Source: Procambarus clarkii
Taxonomy: Eukaryota; Arthropoda; Malacostraca; Decapoda; Cambaridae
Length of the DNA stretch: 64,000 bases
Reading direction: 5' to 3'
Assembly: GCF_040958095.1 (NCBI RefSeq)
Contig: NC_091165.1
Span: forward strand, 23,437,058-23,501,057
The notes under the pieces are model-generated. The model ran no database searches and was not told where the DNA came from. It saw only the letters and a program-made list of their open reading frames with translations. The position numbers and the translations under genes are program-made. Positions 44,526 through 53,891 of this stretch are shown one piece after another. Every line of letters starts with the position of its first letter. Position 1 is the stretch's first letter.

Positions 44526-46038
44526 GATTAATAATAAAACTACCTTTGCCCTGTCCGTCACATTCCATGAGATACAAGAGTACCTTAGAAACTTCCTTCC
44601 AACACCGTAACATTTTTTCTTTCTCCTCACCTTCACAACTACTACTAACATCGAAGGTAATATTTTTCATATCTATTTTCTTTGTTATTTCTGTAACCCG
44701 TTTTACTTTAACCGTTCTTTCACCATTTGTCACAACAGGAGGTTGAACACCGCTAACACTACTAGAAAGTGTATTCTCCTGACTATCCTCTATCATCGTT
44801 ACCTCATGCACATCATTACTTTCTTCTACGCACGTTTCACTTTCCATTTCACGTCTCGTTTTACTTTCAATTACACGTCCTGTTTCACCACCATCTTTAC
44901 CCCGTCCACCTTCCATAGCCAATTTTTCCAATGCCTCAATCCTCTTATCTAGTTTTTTTAGATACTCCAAAATTTGATTACCAACCTCAGAGGTGACCAT
45001 ATTGTCCTGAACCTTGTCGTCACAAGGTTTCAGTTTTTCCACTGCATGATGTACTTTCCCTAAGCTCGCCTTTACTTTCTCCGTCCCTTTTTCCCACACA
45101 TTGATCATAGGGGCTGCCGTTGGCTTCCAACTGTTTCCTCCATGTTCCTCTTGCACAATTTTTCCTTGCTGCGAGGATACATCTATCCTGCTTGTAGGAC
45201 CCGTTCTAGTCTCTTTCAGATGAGGCTTCATGGGGCATAGAGAGGAACCAGCATTGTGGCTGCCTCGACAGTTGCAACAAAATGGGATAATCTTTTCACT
45301 TCTTTCAATCTTGACTCTACACTCTCGCGAGTCGTGATTTTTCCCACAATACCGACACCTGGGGTCAAACTGGCATTTCCATGCCATATGTCCCCAACGT
45401 GAACACTTCATGCACAGTATAGGCTCCTCAACGTATTTTGCAACGTTCCTATAGCCTAGTCCTTGCACAAAAATTTTCTCCGGCGCCTCACCCTTTACCA
45501 AGGCAACAACCTGGCTTCGTTTGTCACCACGAACACTGTTCCTCTTGGCCCAGACAACATTATCATTGTTAAGAAGAAGACAGTCAGGATCCAAATAAGT
45601 TGGAAACTTGAATACTATGATCTTTGTGTGCAACATACCTTCTTCTGGAGGAACCATCACTACATTCTCAAATCCAACCGTCGTGAGGCGTTCCACGGCC
45701 TGTTCAGTCCCAACTGTTATGTAGGGCCGGTGAAGACCCTCCTTGAAAAGTGGTTCGTATTCCAAACATTGTTTAGCCAAACGTACCGTCCACTCTAGCT
45801 TTTGGTGGAAATTCAATTGGCATGTTGTAGGGAACAACAGCCTCTTCCTTCTTGTCTTGTCTTGAGTCTTGCCGAGTAGGGTCTCATTCTTTGGTCTCTT
45901 TGCAATCTCATCGTCACTCTCACTGTCTCGCTGTCTGTTATTATTTCTCCGTTTCTTTTTGTTCACTACTAATTCAAACGGTCGATTATCATCTTGTCTG
46001 TCCTCCTCACTGCCACTTGGGCATACCGCCTCAGCCAT
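44518..46038 (-). CDS. I-element ORF1: gag-like nucleic-acid-binding protein with CCHC knuckles
   Basis: 506 codons from ATG 46038-46036 (MAEAVCPSGSEEDRQDDNRP). A basic N-terminus (KKKRRNNNRQR) precedes an RRM-like middle and three zinc knuckles: CMKCSRWGHMAWKC, CRYCGKNHDSREC and CCNCRGSHNAGSSLC. A predicted coiled coil (ILEYLKKLDKRIEALEKLA) follows. The product would coat element RNA. The stop codon overlaps the ORF2 start as ATGGATGA, suggesting coupled termination-reinitiation. The frame opens further upstream (to 46137) without an ATG. Confidence 0.88.
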   Translation of the reverse strand: MAEAVCPSGSEEDRQDDNRPFELVVNKKKRRNNNRQRDSESDDEIAKRPKNETLLGKTQDKTRRKRLLFPTTCQLNFHQKLEWTVRLAKQCLEYEPLFKEGLHRPYITVGTEQAVERLTTVGFENVVMVPPEEGMLHTKIIVFKFPTYLDPDCLLLNNDNVVWAKRNSVRGDKRSQVVALVKGEAPEKIFVQGLGYRNVAKYVEEPILCMKCSRWGHMAWKCQFDPRCRYCGKNHDSRECRVKIERSEKIIPFCCNCRGSHNAGSSLCPMKPHLKETRTGPTSRIDVSSQQGKIVQEEHGGNSWKPTAAPMINVWEKGTEKVKASLGKVHHAVEKLKPCDDKVQDNMVTSEVGNQILEYLKKLDKRIEALEKLAMEGGRGKDGGETGRVIESKTRREMESETCVEESNDVHEVTMIEDSQENTLSSSVSGVQPPVVTNGERTVKVKRVTEITKKIDMKNITFDVSSSCEGEEKEKMLRCWKEVSKVLLYLMECDGQGKGSFIINHG

Positions 46039-46193
46039 TTCTTCGACGTTGTCAATAATCGAGAACAAATGCACAATATCCTGTATCACCACGTGCAAAA
46101 AACGAAGAGTGTGGGGCAATCCTCCACCTCCCACCAATCAGCGGACGCCAAGAGCGCCAACCTAGCGACCGCACACAACCGTGGTCTGGATAC
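46039..46193 (-). promoter_or_regulatory. Probable 5' UTR / internal promoter of the I element
   Basis: The 155 bp between the target duplication and the ORF1 ATG is the element's 5' end. Full-length I-group elements carry a downstream Pol II promoter here, which is family knowledge; no specific motif was identified by eye. Confidence 0.45.
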
Positions 46194-46219
46194 AACGCTC
46201 CTCTACTGTCAATAAAGAA

Positions 46220-48084
46220 GTTTTTTTTAGCTTAGTTCATTTATTATGCACCCCATACCCATCCCGTGGGCGGTAGTGGAAAGGGTTACAGAGGCACATA
46301 ATGGGCACAGGGACTGAACCCCACAATTCATTTAGCTAAGCAAGTTACAATCTTGATGAGCTAGTTACAAAATTTAATATAAGTCGTCACATCAACAATG
46401 GGTTCGAGATCGACCTCAAGTACAGGTTCTAAATTAAGCAACTGACATGTGGAGAGTTAGTGTCACAATTTATATGTTTGTCCTGCACACCGCCCCCATC
46501 CAGTGGGCAGCGGTGGATACGTTACAATCACTCAGTTACTACCTACAGTTAGCAAACTGGGGATATTTGGCTAAAATTTCTGGTAGCAGATCACTTTGCA
46601 TGAAATATTGACACATCGCGGGAACATTGGTTATAGAATTGTCTCTAAATTCACGTATCTTTTCGCACTCCATCACATAGTGACGGAGGGTGTGTGAATA
46701 ATTTTGTTGACACAGTTTACATTTGGTCAGGTCTACATCAGCAGATAATGAGAATTCCCAGAGATACTTGTAACCGAGTCTAAGCCGAGCAGTAGTAACA
46801 TCTAGAAGTCTGCTGATTTTATTGGATGATCCATAGATGTGTGGCTCCTCTTGCATGATAGTATGATGATAGATGGAATTACTGGTGTCAATTTCACTTT
46901 GCCTCAGATCTACAAGATCTTGTTGAAGTTCTCGGTGTACTGCTGCTCTCAGATTGCTCATTGACAATCCAAGGTTACACTCAACGGCTCCTTTAAAATA
47001 GGCAGATTCTTTGGCTAACTTATCAGCTCTATCATGCATTCGGAGGCCAACATGAGATGGAGACCACATGAAATGGACTCTGTTACCATCCTTAATAATT
47101 TTGTTGTATTTGTGTCTAGCTTCAGACACGAGCATGTTACAGTTATGTCTTAAAGAGTTAAGAGCATTTAAGGATGATAAGGAGTCACTTACAATTAATG
47201 TATCAAGTTTGGAGACTTGTACACATTTCAGTGCAAGGAGCAAGGCAAATAGTTCAGTCTGAAGGGTAGAGGCCCAGTTGTTTATACGGACTCCCCACTC
47301 AAAGTACAAGCCATCGCCCATTGTCAGGACAACTGCACTTCCAGCTGCACCCGTGGTGCGGTGTAGGGAACCATCAGTGTATATGATTTGAGAGAGAGAA
47401 TGCTCTGTGGACAGAGCATCAATATGGCTTAAGGCGTTGAGCTTTGCCTCAAGACGAAGCTTGGGCTGATCTCTAATTTGCTTCTTGGGTGGAAAGGGAG
47501 GGATTAAAACTGGAAAGGGTGTAACCTCCCACGGTGCAGGAAAGTGCCGTTGTTGTTTCTCTTGGTACAAATCATGAACCTGATACATTCTGAGTTGAGT
47601 TCCAGTTTTTGTTATCCATTTGGAACAATGCTGATCTTCAATACAGAAATTCTGGAGGGCTTCTGTGCAAGGATTAGGATGAGTTAGCCTAAGCATTTTT
47701 ATACCAATTTGACAGTTAATTTCAGTAACACGATCAACAACGCTTAGAATATTAAGTTCCTTTCTCATATTAAGTATCTTTGCGGTACGAGGGCACCCAA
47801 GGATTGTCCTCAAGGCTTCGTTCTGTAATTTTTCAAGCCCTCCAAGCTTTCTTTCAGGCATCAAAACAAGCAGAGGTGCAGCATAATCCACTAGAGATCT
47901 GATGTATGCAAAGTACATCATTTTGACAATTCTGACATTGGCACCATAGCCTGAGTGATAACCTACAACAGCCTTGAGAGCTCGGAGCCTCTCTTTATAT
48001 TGACGACAGTCTGAATACAACAGGACCATACAGTGGCACCTCAAGGCCAAGGTATTTGAATCTGTTTACATCGTCAAGCTGGCA
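46220..48084 (-). mobile_element. Second I-like LINE lineage, 5'-truncated, inside the old I copy
   Basis: The insert splits the old copy between CAATAAAGAAG (ends 46219) and GGCATTTTTACCACA (from about 48087). Its 3' UTR (46225-46540, TTCATTTATTATGCACCCCA then GTGGGCGGTAGTGGAAAGGG) also occurs alone at 52845-53190. The 5' end is truncated within RT, with a frameshift near 48030 (VNRFKYLGLEV is in another frame). No clean target duplication was found. Confidence 0.82.
46539..48050 (-). CDS. I-like ORF2 fragment: RT thumb, RNase H and zinc knuckle
   Basis: An open frame of about 500 codons. RT thumb: YIRSLVDYAAPLLVL and LQNEALRTILGCPRTAKI. RNase H: IIYTDGSLHRTTGAAGS, TLQTELFALLLAL, LIVSDSLSSLNAL and WSPSHVGLRMHDRADKLAKE, with D, E, D, and final D all present. 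The end is ARLRLGYKYLWEF and CKLCQQNYSHTLRHYVMEC. It is clearly diverged from the neighbouring full-length I element and so a different lineage. It lacks endonuclease and most of the polymerase, so is not autonomous. Confidence 0.88.
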   Translation of the reverse strand: MALRCHCMVLLYSDCRQYKERLRALKAVVGYHSGYGANVRIVKMMYFAYIRSLVDYAAPLLVLMPERKLGGLEKLQNEALRTILGCPRTAKILNMRKELNILSVVDRVTEINCQIGIKMLRLTHPNPCTEALQNFCIEDQHCSKWITKTGTQLRMYQVHDLYQEKQQRHFPAPWEVTPFPVLIPPFPPKKQIRDQPKLRLEAKLNALSHIDALSTEHSLSQIIYTDGSLHRTTGAAGSAVVLTMGDGLYFEWGVRINNWASTLQTELFALLLALKCVQVSKLDTLIVSDSLSSLNALNSLRHNCNMLVSEARHKYNKIIKDGNRVHFMWSPSHVGLRMHDRADKLAKESAYFKGAVECNLGLSMSNLRAAVHRELQQDLVDLRQSEIDTSNSIYHHTIMQEEPHIYGSSNKISRLLDVTTARLRLGYKYLWEFSLSADVDLTKCKLCQQNYSHTLRHYVMECEKIREFRDNSITNVPAMCQYFMQSDLLPEILAKYPQFANCR

Positions 48085-49682
48085 GGCATTTTTACCACAT
48101 TTGACTACTTCCTGTAATCCTGCTAATACACCTTGGAGTTCAGCCCAGTGTTGCCAGATTGGGCTACAAATAGCGAATTGGGCTACTTTTGAGAGCCCCG
48201 CGCTCCCAAATTTTTAATTTCGCTACTTGCTACTTTTTGGGCTAATTTAAAAGCAAGATGTGCTAATTTGGGCTATTAATTAATGTTAAGAATGTACAAT
48301 TGCGAGTTACATGAAAGTAACTAAGCTATAAATAATTGTAATTAATAATAATTGTAAATATTAATTAATACTAAATAATATTATTTAATAAATTAGTCCC
48401 AATTCAATGCAGAGTTTTCTTCCAAGCACAGAAACTTATAAATATAAATACAAGATAATAGATTGATCGATAAATAAATAGACAACTTTCAAATATTGCA
48501 CCAAGTAATGGCGAGAGGAAAAAAACTAAACGGTATACATTACATTTGAAATTAATAATGGATGAATGGTAATAAATTGGTGTATGTTTGTATGTATACC
48601 AAAGTCCATTTAATGGCAGAATTTAGTTATTTTGTGTAAAAACTTTTATATCATATTATTAATTATAACAGTAATCGAAAAAAGTCATAGTTTGTATATA
48701 CAAGAGATGAAACAGAGAGCCATGAGCTAGATCGATGTGTTGAGTCCATAAGGAGGCCGAGCTTCCAGAAATACCTTCCTGTGATTGGCTGTTGCGGGGA
48801 ATACCAACACTCTTATTATGAATAAAATTTTAACTAAGAAATAGGTCCTTGTGCACAACAATAAGGTTGTTGTGAAAAAGAACAACAATTTCTGTTTTGC
48901 ACCTGATTGAAATCTCCATCTAACTGAATAATTTACTCGAATAAGAGGGCAGAGCAGTGTATCATTATTTGTGTCAAGGCAACCCCCAATAATAACGTAA
49001 AAATTCAGGTAGCCAGCCCATGTTTCTGTAACACTCGTTACATCCTGCAGTATTTAATTATCACTATATTAATACTTTTAAATACTTAACATTTCACTTT
49101 TTATGTAGATTAAAGTTGAAGCAGAATGTCATAAGCAAGGATGGTGTGCTGAATAAAGATGATTTATTAAATTGATGGAGCCTTTAGCTGAGCCCTTCCT
49201 GTGATTGGCTGTTGTGTGAATGTCAACAAAGAATATCTATCAATGATATGCCATTTATTATGCACCCCATACCCACTGTGGGCGGAGCTTGGAACCTCCT
49301 ACCCGAGCACAACAACCCGCCTTATGGGTTGCTGTTTGGCTATTTATAGTGCGTTGGAAAAAAACGAGATGGCGTTAGTTGTATTTTGCAGGGTAATTTG
49401 TTATAAGTGTAATTTGATGCCAACAGATGGCGTAAGCTGTATCTTATGGCCACTGTTGACCAGCCAGTTGATAGTGTTCTCTTCTGCCGACAGATGGCAT
49501 CAGCTGTGTAGTTATTACTTCCGAATTCCCTTTTAAACACTGATCTACAAATCCCTTGGCTTATGATAAGGTTTTATACCATTTATGATAAGTATTAGAT
49601 AACTGGAGTTCCGCAATTACTTTTATTTATCAACTGTTCAGGATATCATCATATAACGTCTGGTTAGGACGTACTGCTCTCG

Positions 49683-49740
49683 ATTGATGAAGATTAAGCC
49701 ACCCAAGAGGTGGCACGGGCATGAATAGCCCGTAAATACT
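49683..49740 (-). repeat. Retroelement 3' end with double hairpin, second copy
   Basis: GATTGATGAAGATTAAGCC, CACCCAAGAGGTGG and ACGGGCATGAATAGCCCGT repeat the arrangement at 38788-38860, with one GATT unit. Confidence 0.7.
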
Positions 49741-49749
49741 GCTCTTGTA

Positions 49750-49886
49750 ATATTATTCAGGGGGTGGGGGAACTATCAAGTGAAAGCGCCAAGCCATTAC
49801 AACTATATAGCAATCGGAAGGGGTCAGGATACGGATTTGAGATGGAACGGTGGAAAGGAATGGTGCCCAACCTCTTGGGCGGTCAG
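49750..49886 (-). repeat. SINE-like segment, family E
   Basis: GCGCCAAGCCATTACAAC, GGGTCAGGATACGGATTTG and GGAATGGTGCCCAACCTCTT are shared with the inverted pair at 54736-54835 and 54940-55070. I recognise the GGAATGGTGCCCAACCACTT family as common in decapods; orientation is inferred from the tRNA-like end. Confidence 0.55.
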
Positions 49887-50740
49887 GCCGATGTCAGTGT
49901 ACTCCCTGATCAAGACTCCATATCCTGCCTTCCCATATCTGGCTGCTGACCCATCACAATATACATACGGAGTGTTTTCTGTAAGCAATTTTCTAATTAC
50001 AGTATACAATCATATGTTGCCCTCAGCTCTTCTATCTCACACATACTTTTTTCTTTTGTAAGGGAATAATTACTACATCTACATTACAATCCTCCCATGA
50101 TGGTGTGAATTGTCTCTTAGGCAGAGCAATACATTCTGTAATAACATCATACTTTATAATATTAGAGCATAAGGTACTCATATATGCTCTCTTCTTTATC
50201 ATACATAGTTCATTACTTCCCACCTTTTATACTGAGAGGATTAATTCATTAGCTTCCCCACCGCTCATTAATCTAATGGCAGAGGCTACATTTATCTCTG
50301 AAATTCTATCCCCAATACTCTTCAAATTCAACTTCATCCTTATTATCTCAATCATAGCATTTCTTGGGCATCCTAAGATAATTCTCATGGCTTCATTTTG
50401 TACCTTCTCCAAGTTGCCCATCCTACCTTTACCAAAACAAGAAATGACAGGTGCAGCATAATCAATAAGGGATCTTACAGTACTCAAGTATATCATTCGT
50501 GGCACAGGGACTCCCACCCCCTTTCCACAGCATGCCAAGGACTTCAGAGGTTGTAATATCTTCCGACATTGACCCAACAGTCTCCATTGGCTTTAGGGAT
50601 AGGGATGATCATAGCTTTTTTTCTATTTACTAGGAATAATGCCCTCTTTATATCTTTATAACTAATATTAAAGAGGCCTAACAGTGGGCTTTTCGTCATA
50701 ATGGCAAGTTCATTAAGTATTTCATAAGTTACTCCATCCT

Positions 50741-52310
50741 TCACTAGAAGGTGAAGGGACACCTTTCCTTAGACTGAAGGCGTCTGAGGGCCTTTTTCCT
50801 CTCCCGCTTCCCACTGACGTTTTCCTCGAACTCATTAGACTCTGTGTTGACTCTAACTCTTTCTCTTTCAACGGTAATTATTACACTCAAACTTTCGGTG
50901 TCGCTATGGGTTCCCCTCTCTCCCCTGTTCTTGCTAATTTCTACATGGAATACTTCGAAACTGTTCTTCTTCCTTCTGTTGATACTCGTCCCTCTCTTTG
51001 GCTTCGCTATGTTGATGACATTTTTGCTTTATAGCCTCATGACCTTAGTCTTTTCCAGCCTTTCCTCGCCTCTCTTAACAATCTGGCTCCTTCTATTCAT
51101 TTCAAAGTTGAGTGGGAATCTAATTACCTCCTTCCTTTTCTTGATGTTCATGTTCACAGCTCTGTGTCCAGGTTCTACCTCTCTGTCTACCGCAAACCCA
51201 TGCATAGTGGCATGTACATTCACTTCTTTTCCTACCATCCTCCTTCTGTTAAGAAAAGTGTCCTCGTCTCTCTCTTCCTCCGCGCTCTACGCCTCAGCGA
51301 CCCTCAGTTTCTTGATTCTGAAATTGCCTTTATCTACAAATCATTCTCTCGCCTTGGTTACCCTTTGCATTTCATCAACTGTGCCTACTCTCAAGCAAAA
51401 CGCAATTTCTTTCACCCTAAACCTATTTCCAACACTAGTAGCACTGTACTATGCCTTCCCTTCATATCTGAACTCAAAACTTTTTCCAATACCTTTCGTC
51501 CTCTTGACATAAAGCTCGCCTTTCGACAAACTAACACACTTCGTAGCAATCTAGTTCACACTGCTCCTCTTACTTCTTATGCTGCTGGTGTCTACTCTAT
51601 TTTCTGTTCGTTTTGTCCTCTCCAATACTTTGGCGAAACTGGCCGTACACTGAATGACAGACTTAAAGAACACAAGAGAAGTGTTCAAGAGAAGAAGTCT
51701 GCAGACACTAACAATGCTCTCTTCTGTCATGTGAGGGATTCCAATCATCCTATTGATTGGTCTTCCTCTAAAATAATCTTTCCTGCCTCTACTCTACATA
51801 GACGCCGTCTAGTTGAATCGGCTCTAATACACACTGTACCCAACATGAACTTGAGTCCTGGCTTTGTTGCTGTGAACTCTTCCCTTTCACAGTATATACT
51901 TAAATGCTCTAATCTTTCTAACAAACGTGACCTAACATAGCTTCCCCTTCCATTTATCTTTCTTTCTCTTTCCTTTTCTTTCTCTCTTCTCTCTTTTCTG
52001 TTCTTTGTTTTCTTTACGTTCCCTTACAATCCTCTTATTCCTATTACTATCTCCTTCTCATTCGGTGGTTATAATAAAAGCTGCCTAGTATGGGCCTATA
52101 GGCCGTCTGCAGTTCTTATTCCTACTACTATCCCCTCTACTACATTTTTCTCCTCACCTCTCTCTAGTCTATTTATTGTCTGCATCTATTTATTGCCTAC
52201 AATCGACTTGATAATAGTTCAGGACGGACCGAAACGTCGTCGTCCCTTCACCTTCTAGTGTGTGGTCTGGTCAACTTACTTTAGCCACGTTATTGTGACT
52301 CATCGCCTAC
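50741..52310 (+). mobile_element. Penelope-like element with 12-bp target duplication
   Basis: The target site TTACTCCATCCT flanks it at 50729-50740 and 52311-52322. It encodes the last part of an RT followed by a GIY-YIG endonuclease, the hallmark order of Penelope-like elements. A 19-bp segment CACTAGAAGGTGAAGGGAC at the left edge (50742-50760) is the perfect reverse complement of 52242-52260 near the right end. The 3' UTR is CT-rich (51950-52030) and ends TTTAGCCACGTTATTGTGAC. Confidence 0.9.
50762..51940 (+). pseudogene. Penelope-like RT/GIY-YIG reading frame with one stop
   Basis: A single frame runs through the element and is broken only by TAG at 51032-51034. RT motifs: GVAMGSPLSPVLANFYMEY and LRYVDDIFAL, with catalytic D-D; then FYLSVYRKPMHSGMYIHFF. 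The endonuclease has GVYSIFC, LQYFGETGRTLNDRLKEHKR and [15 protein letters not shown], including the conserved Tyr, Arg and the Glu-containing helix region. The N-terminal half of RT is absent (5' truncation). Enzymatic activity is unlikely from this copy. Long plus frames at 50844-51512 in another phase are shadows. Confidence 0.9.
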
Positions 52311-52804
52311 TTACTCCATCCTCCCAGGGGCGTTAGATTTCCCAACTTTAATCGCCATTAATAGTTCTTCTCTGGTAATACCTGTACAAGTGACATCACC
52401 ACTGTTACCTGCTGTAAGTATAAAATCCTTTCTTAGATTTTTCCAAGAGTAACTGTTATGTACGAATCGGCCACTTCCAGGTTAGGGTCTACCTGGCATA
52501 TCGATATCTATGGCAAGTGGCTGCAGGTAATGAATCCCCCCAATGGTGAACATTCCAATTGTATGTCCCAGCTCTTGTTCACAACTATTTGAACAAGAGC
52601 TGGGACACACTCTGCAACACTATATCTCTGATTGCCCTGTTGTCAATGATTTCAGACCAAATGGTTGAAGTACTTTGAGCTCTGTAACTACTTAATACAC
52701 TCACGAATATTGAAAGATATTCTTATACTGTACCCAGAGTGTGCTAGTGTAGGCTAATAGATCAGCCTCGCATTTCATGTTCTCTCTTGATTCCGTGTAT
52801 GACT

Positions 52805-53190
52805 AACCATTCTGTGAGATAGGGATATTAAACTAACTTAGTTTAGTTCATTTATTATGCACCCTATACCCATCTTGTGGGGCGGTAGTGGAAAGGGTTA
52901 CAGAGGCACATAATGGGCTCGGGGACTGAACCCCACAATTCATTTAGCTAAGCAAGTTACAATCTTGATGAGCTACATAGTTACAAAATTCAATGCACAA
53001 CCATTCTGTGAGATGGGGATATTAAACTAACTTAGTTTAGTTCATTTATTATGCACCCTATACCCATCTTATGGGCGGTAGTGGAAAGGGTTACAGAGGC
53101 ACATAATGGGATCGGGGACTGAACCCCACAATTCATTTAGCTAAGTAAGTTACAATCTTGATGAGCTAGTTACAAAATTCAGTATAAGTG
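52805..53190 (-). repeat. 194-bp tandem duplication of an I-like 3' UTR end
   Basis: AACCATTCTGTGAGATAGGG starts at 52805 and recurs at 52999, an exact 194-bp spacing. Each unit holds flanking sequence plus the 3' UTR end (TTTATTATGCACCCTATACC, GGCACATAATGGGCTCGGGG) of the second I-like lineage. The unit boundary shows a truncated insertion followed by tandem duplication of insert and flank. Confidence 0.85.
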
Positions 53191-53560
53191 TATGGATCAT
53201 CCAGTGATTGATAAATAAAAAAAAACATAAAAGTACACACATATAATAACAATTATGACTGAACTCTCGTTTAAATGATTATATATTTGTGAAATATACA
53301 AATAATTAAAGGTTTATGTTGGTCCTACGTATAAATATTTCTATAGTGACGTATACAGTAATGGTCAATACAACATACCGCAAGTTTATTCATAATAATA
53401 ACAATACCGACAATAAAAATACAAAAATAATCTTGCCATGGCGGGGAATGGCAACTGTGGCGCAGGTGGAATATAAATCACCCCGGTGTATATTACGTCC
53501 TATATGTGTCTTTATGGTATATTGGAGTTTATTTGTGGAAAAGAAGACCTAATTGATTTT
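53191..53560. other. AT-rich interval before the GC-rich promoter region
   Basis: No exon or repeat is supported. Short simple runs of AATAAT/ACAAT are present near 53390-53415. Confidence 0.45.
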
Positions 53561-53810
53561 TGTAGAGGTATGTGAGGGCGGAGGTGGGCGGTAGGCGGCC
53601 GGTCGAATCTGGGCGGCGGAAGACATAACGTCGTAGTCTCTTTGTCGACGCCGAGAGGGAGAGGCGCGTGGTGGAGTTTTCCCTTTGGGGTGTTTTTTAT
53701 GCTGGCAACCTCGTGTCTCGTCTGAGGGTGTCCCGAGCCCGGGTGGAGAGAGAGACCGTGTTTCCGCAAAGCTTTGTGAACGATTTATGTGTGAGTGAAT
53801 CGCGGGATAA
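53560..53810 (+). promoter_or_regulatory. Candidate CpG-rich promoter and 5' UTR
   Basis: A GC-rich block with many CpG (GGGCGGAGGTGGGCGGTAGG includes SP1-like GGGCGG boxes; GACGCCGAGAGGGAGAGGCG) lies between AT-rich flanks. It leads directly into an ATG exon with a consensus donor. No TATA box is visible. Confidence 0.5.
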
Positions 53811-53891
53811 ATGTCAGAATTGCAGGCTGAAAATTCACAGCCACCACCGTGCAAACGCCCGCGCCTGGAAACTGCTGTCAACGGGAGTACG
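53811..53891 (+). CDS. Candidate first coding exon of an unrecognised gene
   Basis: ATG at 53811 is preceded immediately by an in-frame TAA, so the frame must begin here. It encodes 27 residues, MSELQAENSQPPPCKRPRL followed by ETAVNGST, and ends at a consensus donor (ACG/GTAAGT) in phase 0. The KRPR cluster after a Pro/Gln stretch resembles a nuclear-protein N-terminus, which is inference. The next exon was not found in the 10 kb to the right, so the first intron is long or the window ends before it. I do not recognise the family. Confidence 0.5.

Larger units (their letters stand above)
40017..46193 (-). mobile_element. Full-length I-clade non-LTR retrotransposon with 10-bp target duplication
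   Basis: The target site AACGCTCCTC is present at 40007-40016 and 46194-46203. The 3' end on the minus strand is a (TTGAACT)n tail next to 40017-40032, and ORF1 starts about 155 bp from the 5' end. It has two long overlapping ORFs and its only clear damage is the CR1/L2-like insertion near the end of ORF2. The old I copy at 39940-52450 is its target. Confidence 0.9.
48144..49887. mobile_element. Composite insertion of smaller elements in the old I copy
   Basis: The left edge CAGTGTTGCCAGATTGGGCT looks like a DNA-transposon (hAT-type) terminus, with repeats of GGGCTA in the first 150 bp. Farther right lie TTCCTGTGATTGGCTGTTG twice (about 48776 and 49197), a solo ATTTATTATGCACCCCATAC (49253), the double-hairpin retroelement end (49683-49736) and a SINE-like segment (49750-49886). 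The flanking I sequence is missing about 50 bp, so insertion involved deletion or several events. No transposase frame is visible. Confidence 0.55.
39940..52450 (-). mobile_element. Old I-clade LINE copy, broken by four insertions
   Basis: Segments similar to the intact copy at 40017-46193 occur at 39940-40016, 46194-46219, 48085-48143, about 49887-50580, 50581-50740 and 52311-52450, all on the minus strand and in matching order. Relative to the intact copy an internal piece (its 42345-43030) is deleted at 50580/50581. Frames still read YVYCDGSAARYGKAGYGVLI, LKSLACCGKGVGVPVPRMIY and DGVTYEILNELAIMTKSPLL. Both ORF1 and the endonuclease are absent. It was the landing site for the younger elements listed inside it. 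Confidence 0.85.

Noticed and set aside
50844-51512. 222-codon plus frame
   Set aside because: Off-phase shadow of the Penelope-like RT frame, which carries the recognisable catalytic motifs.
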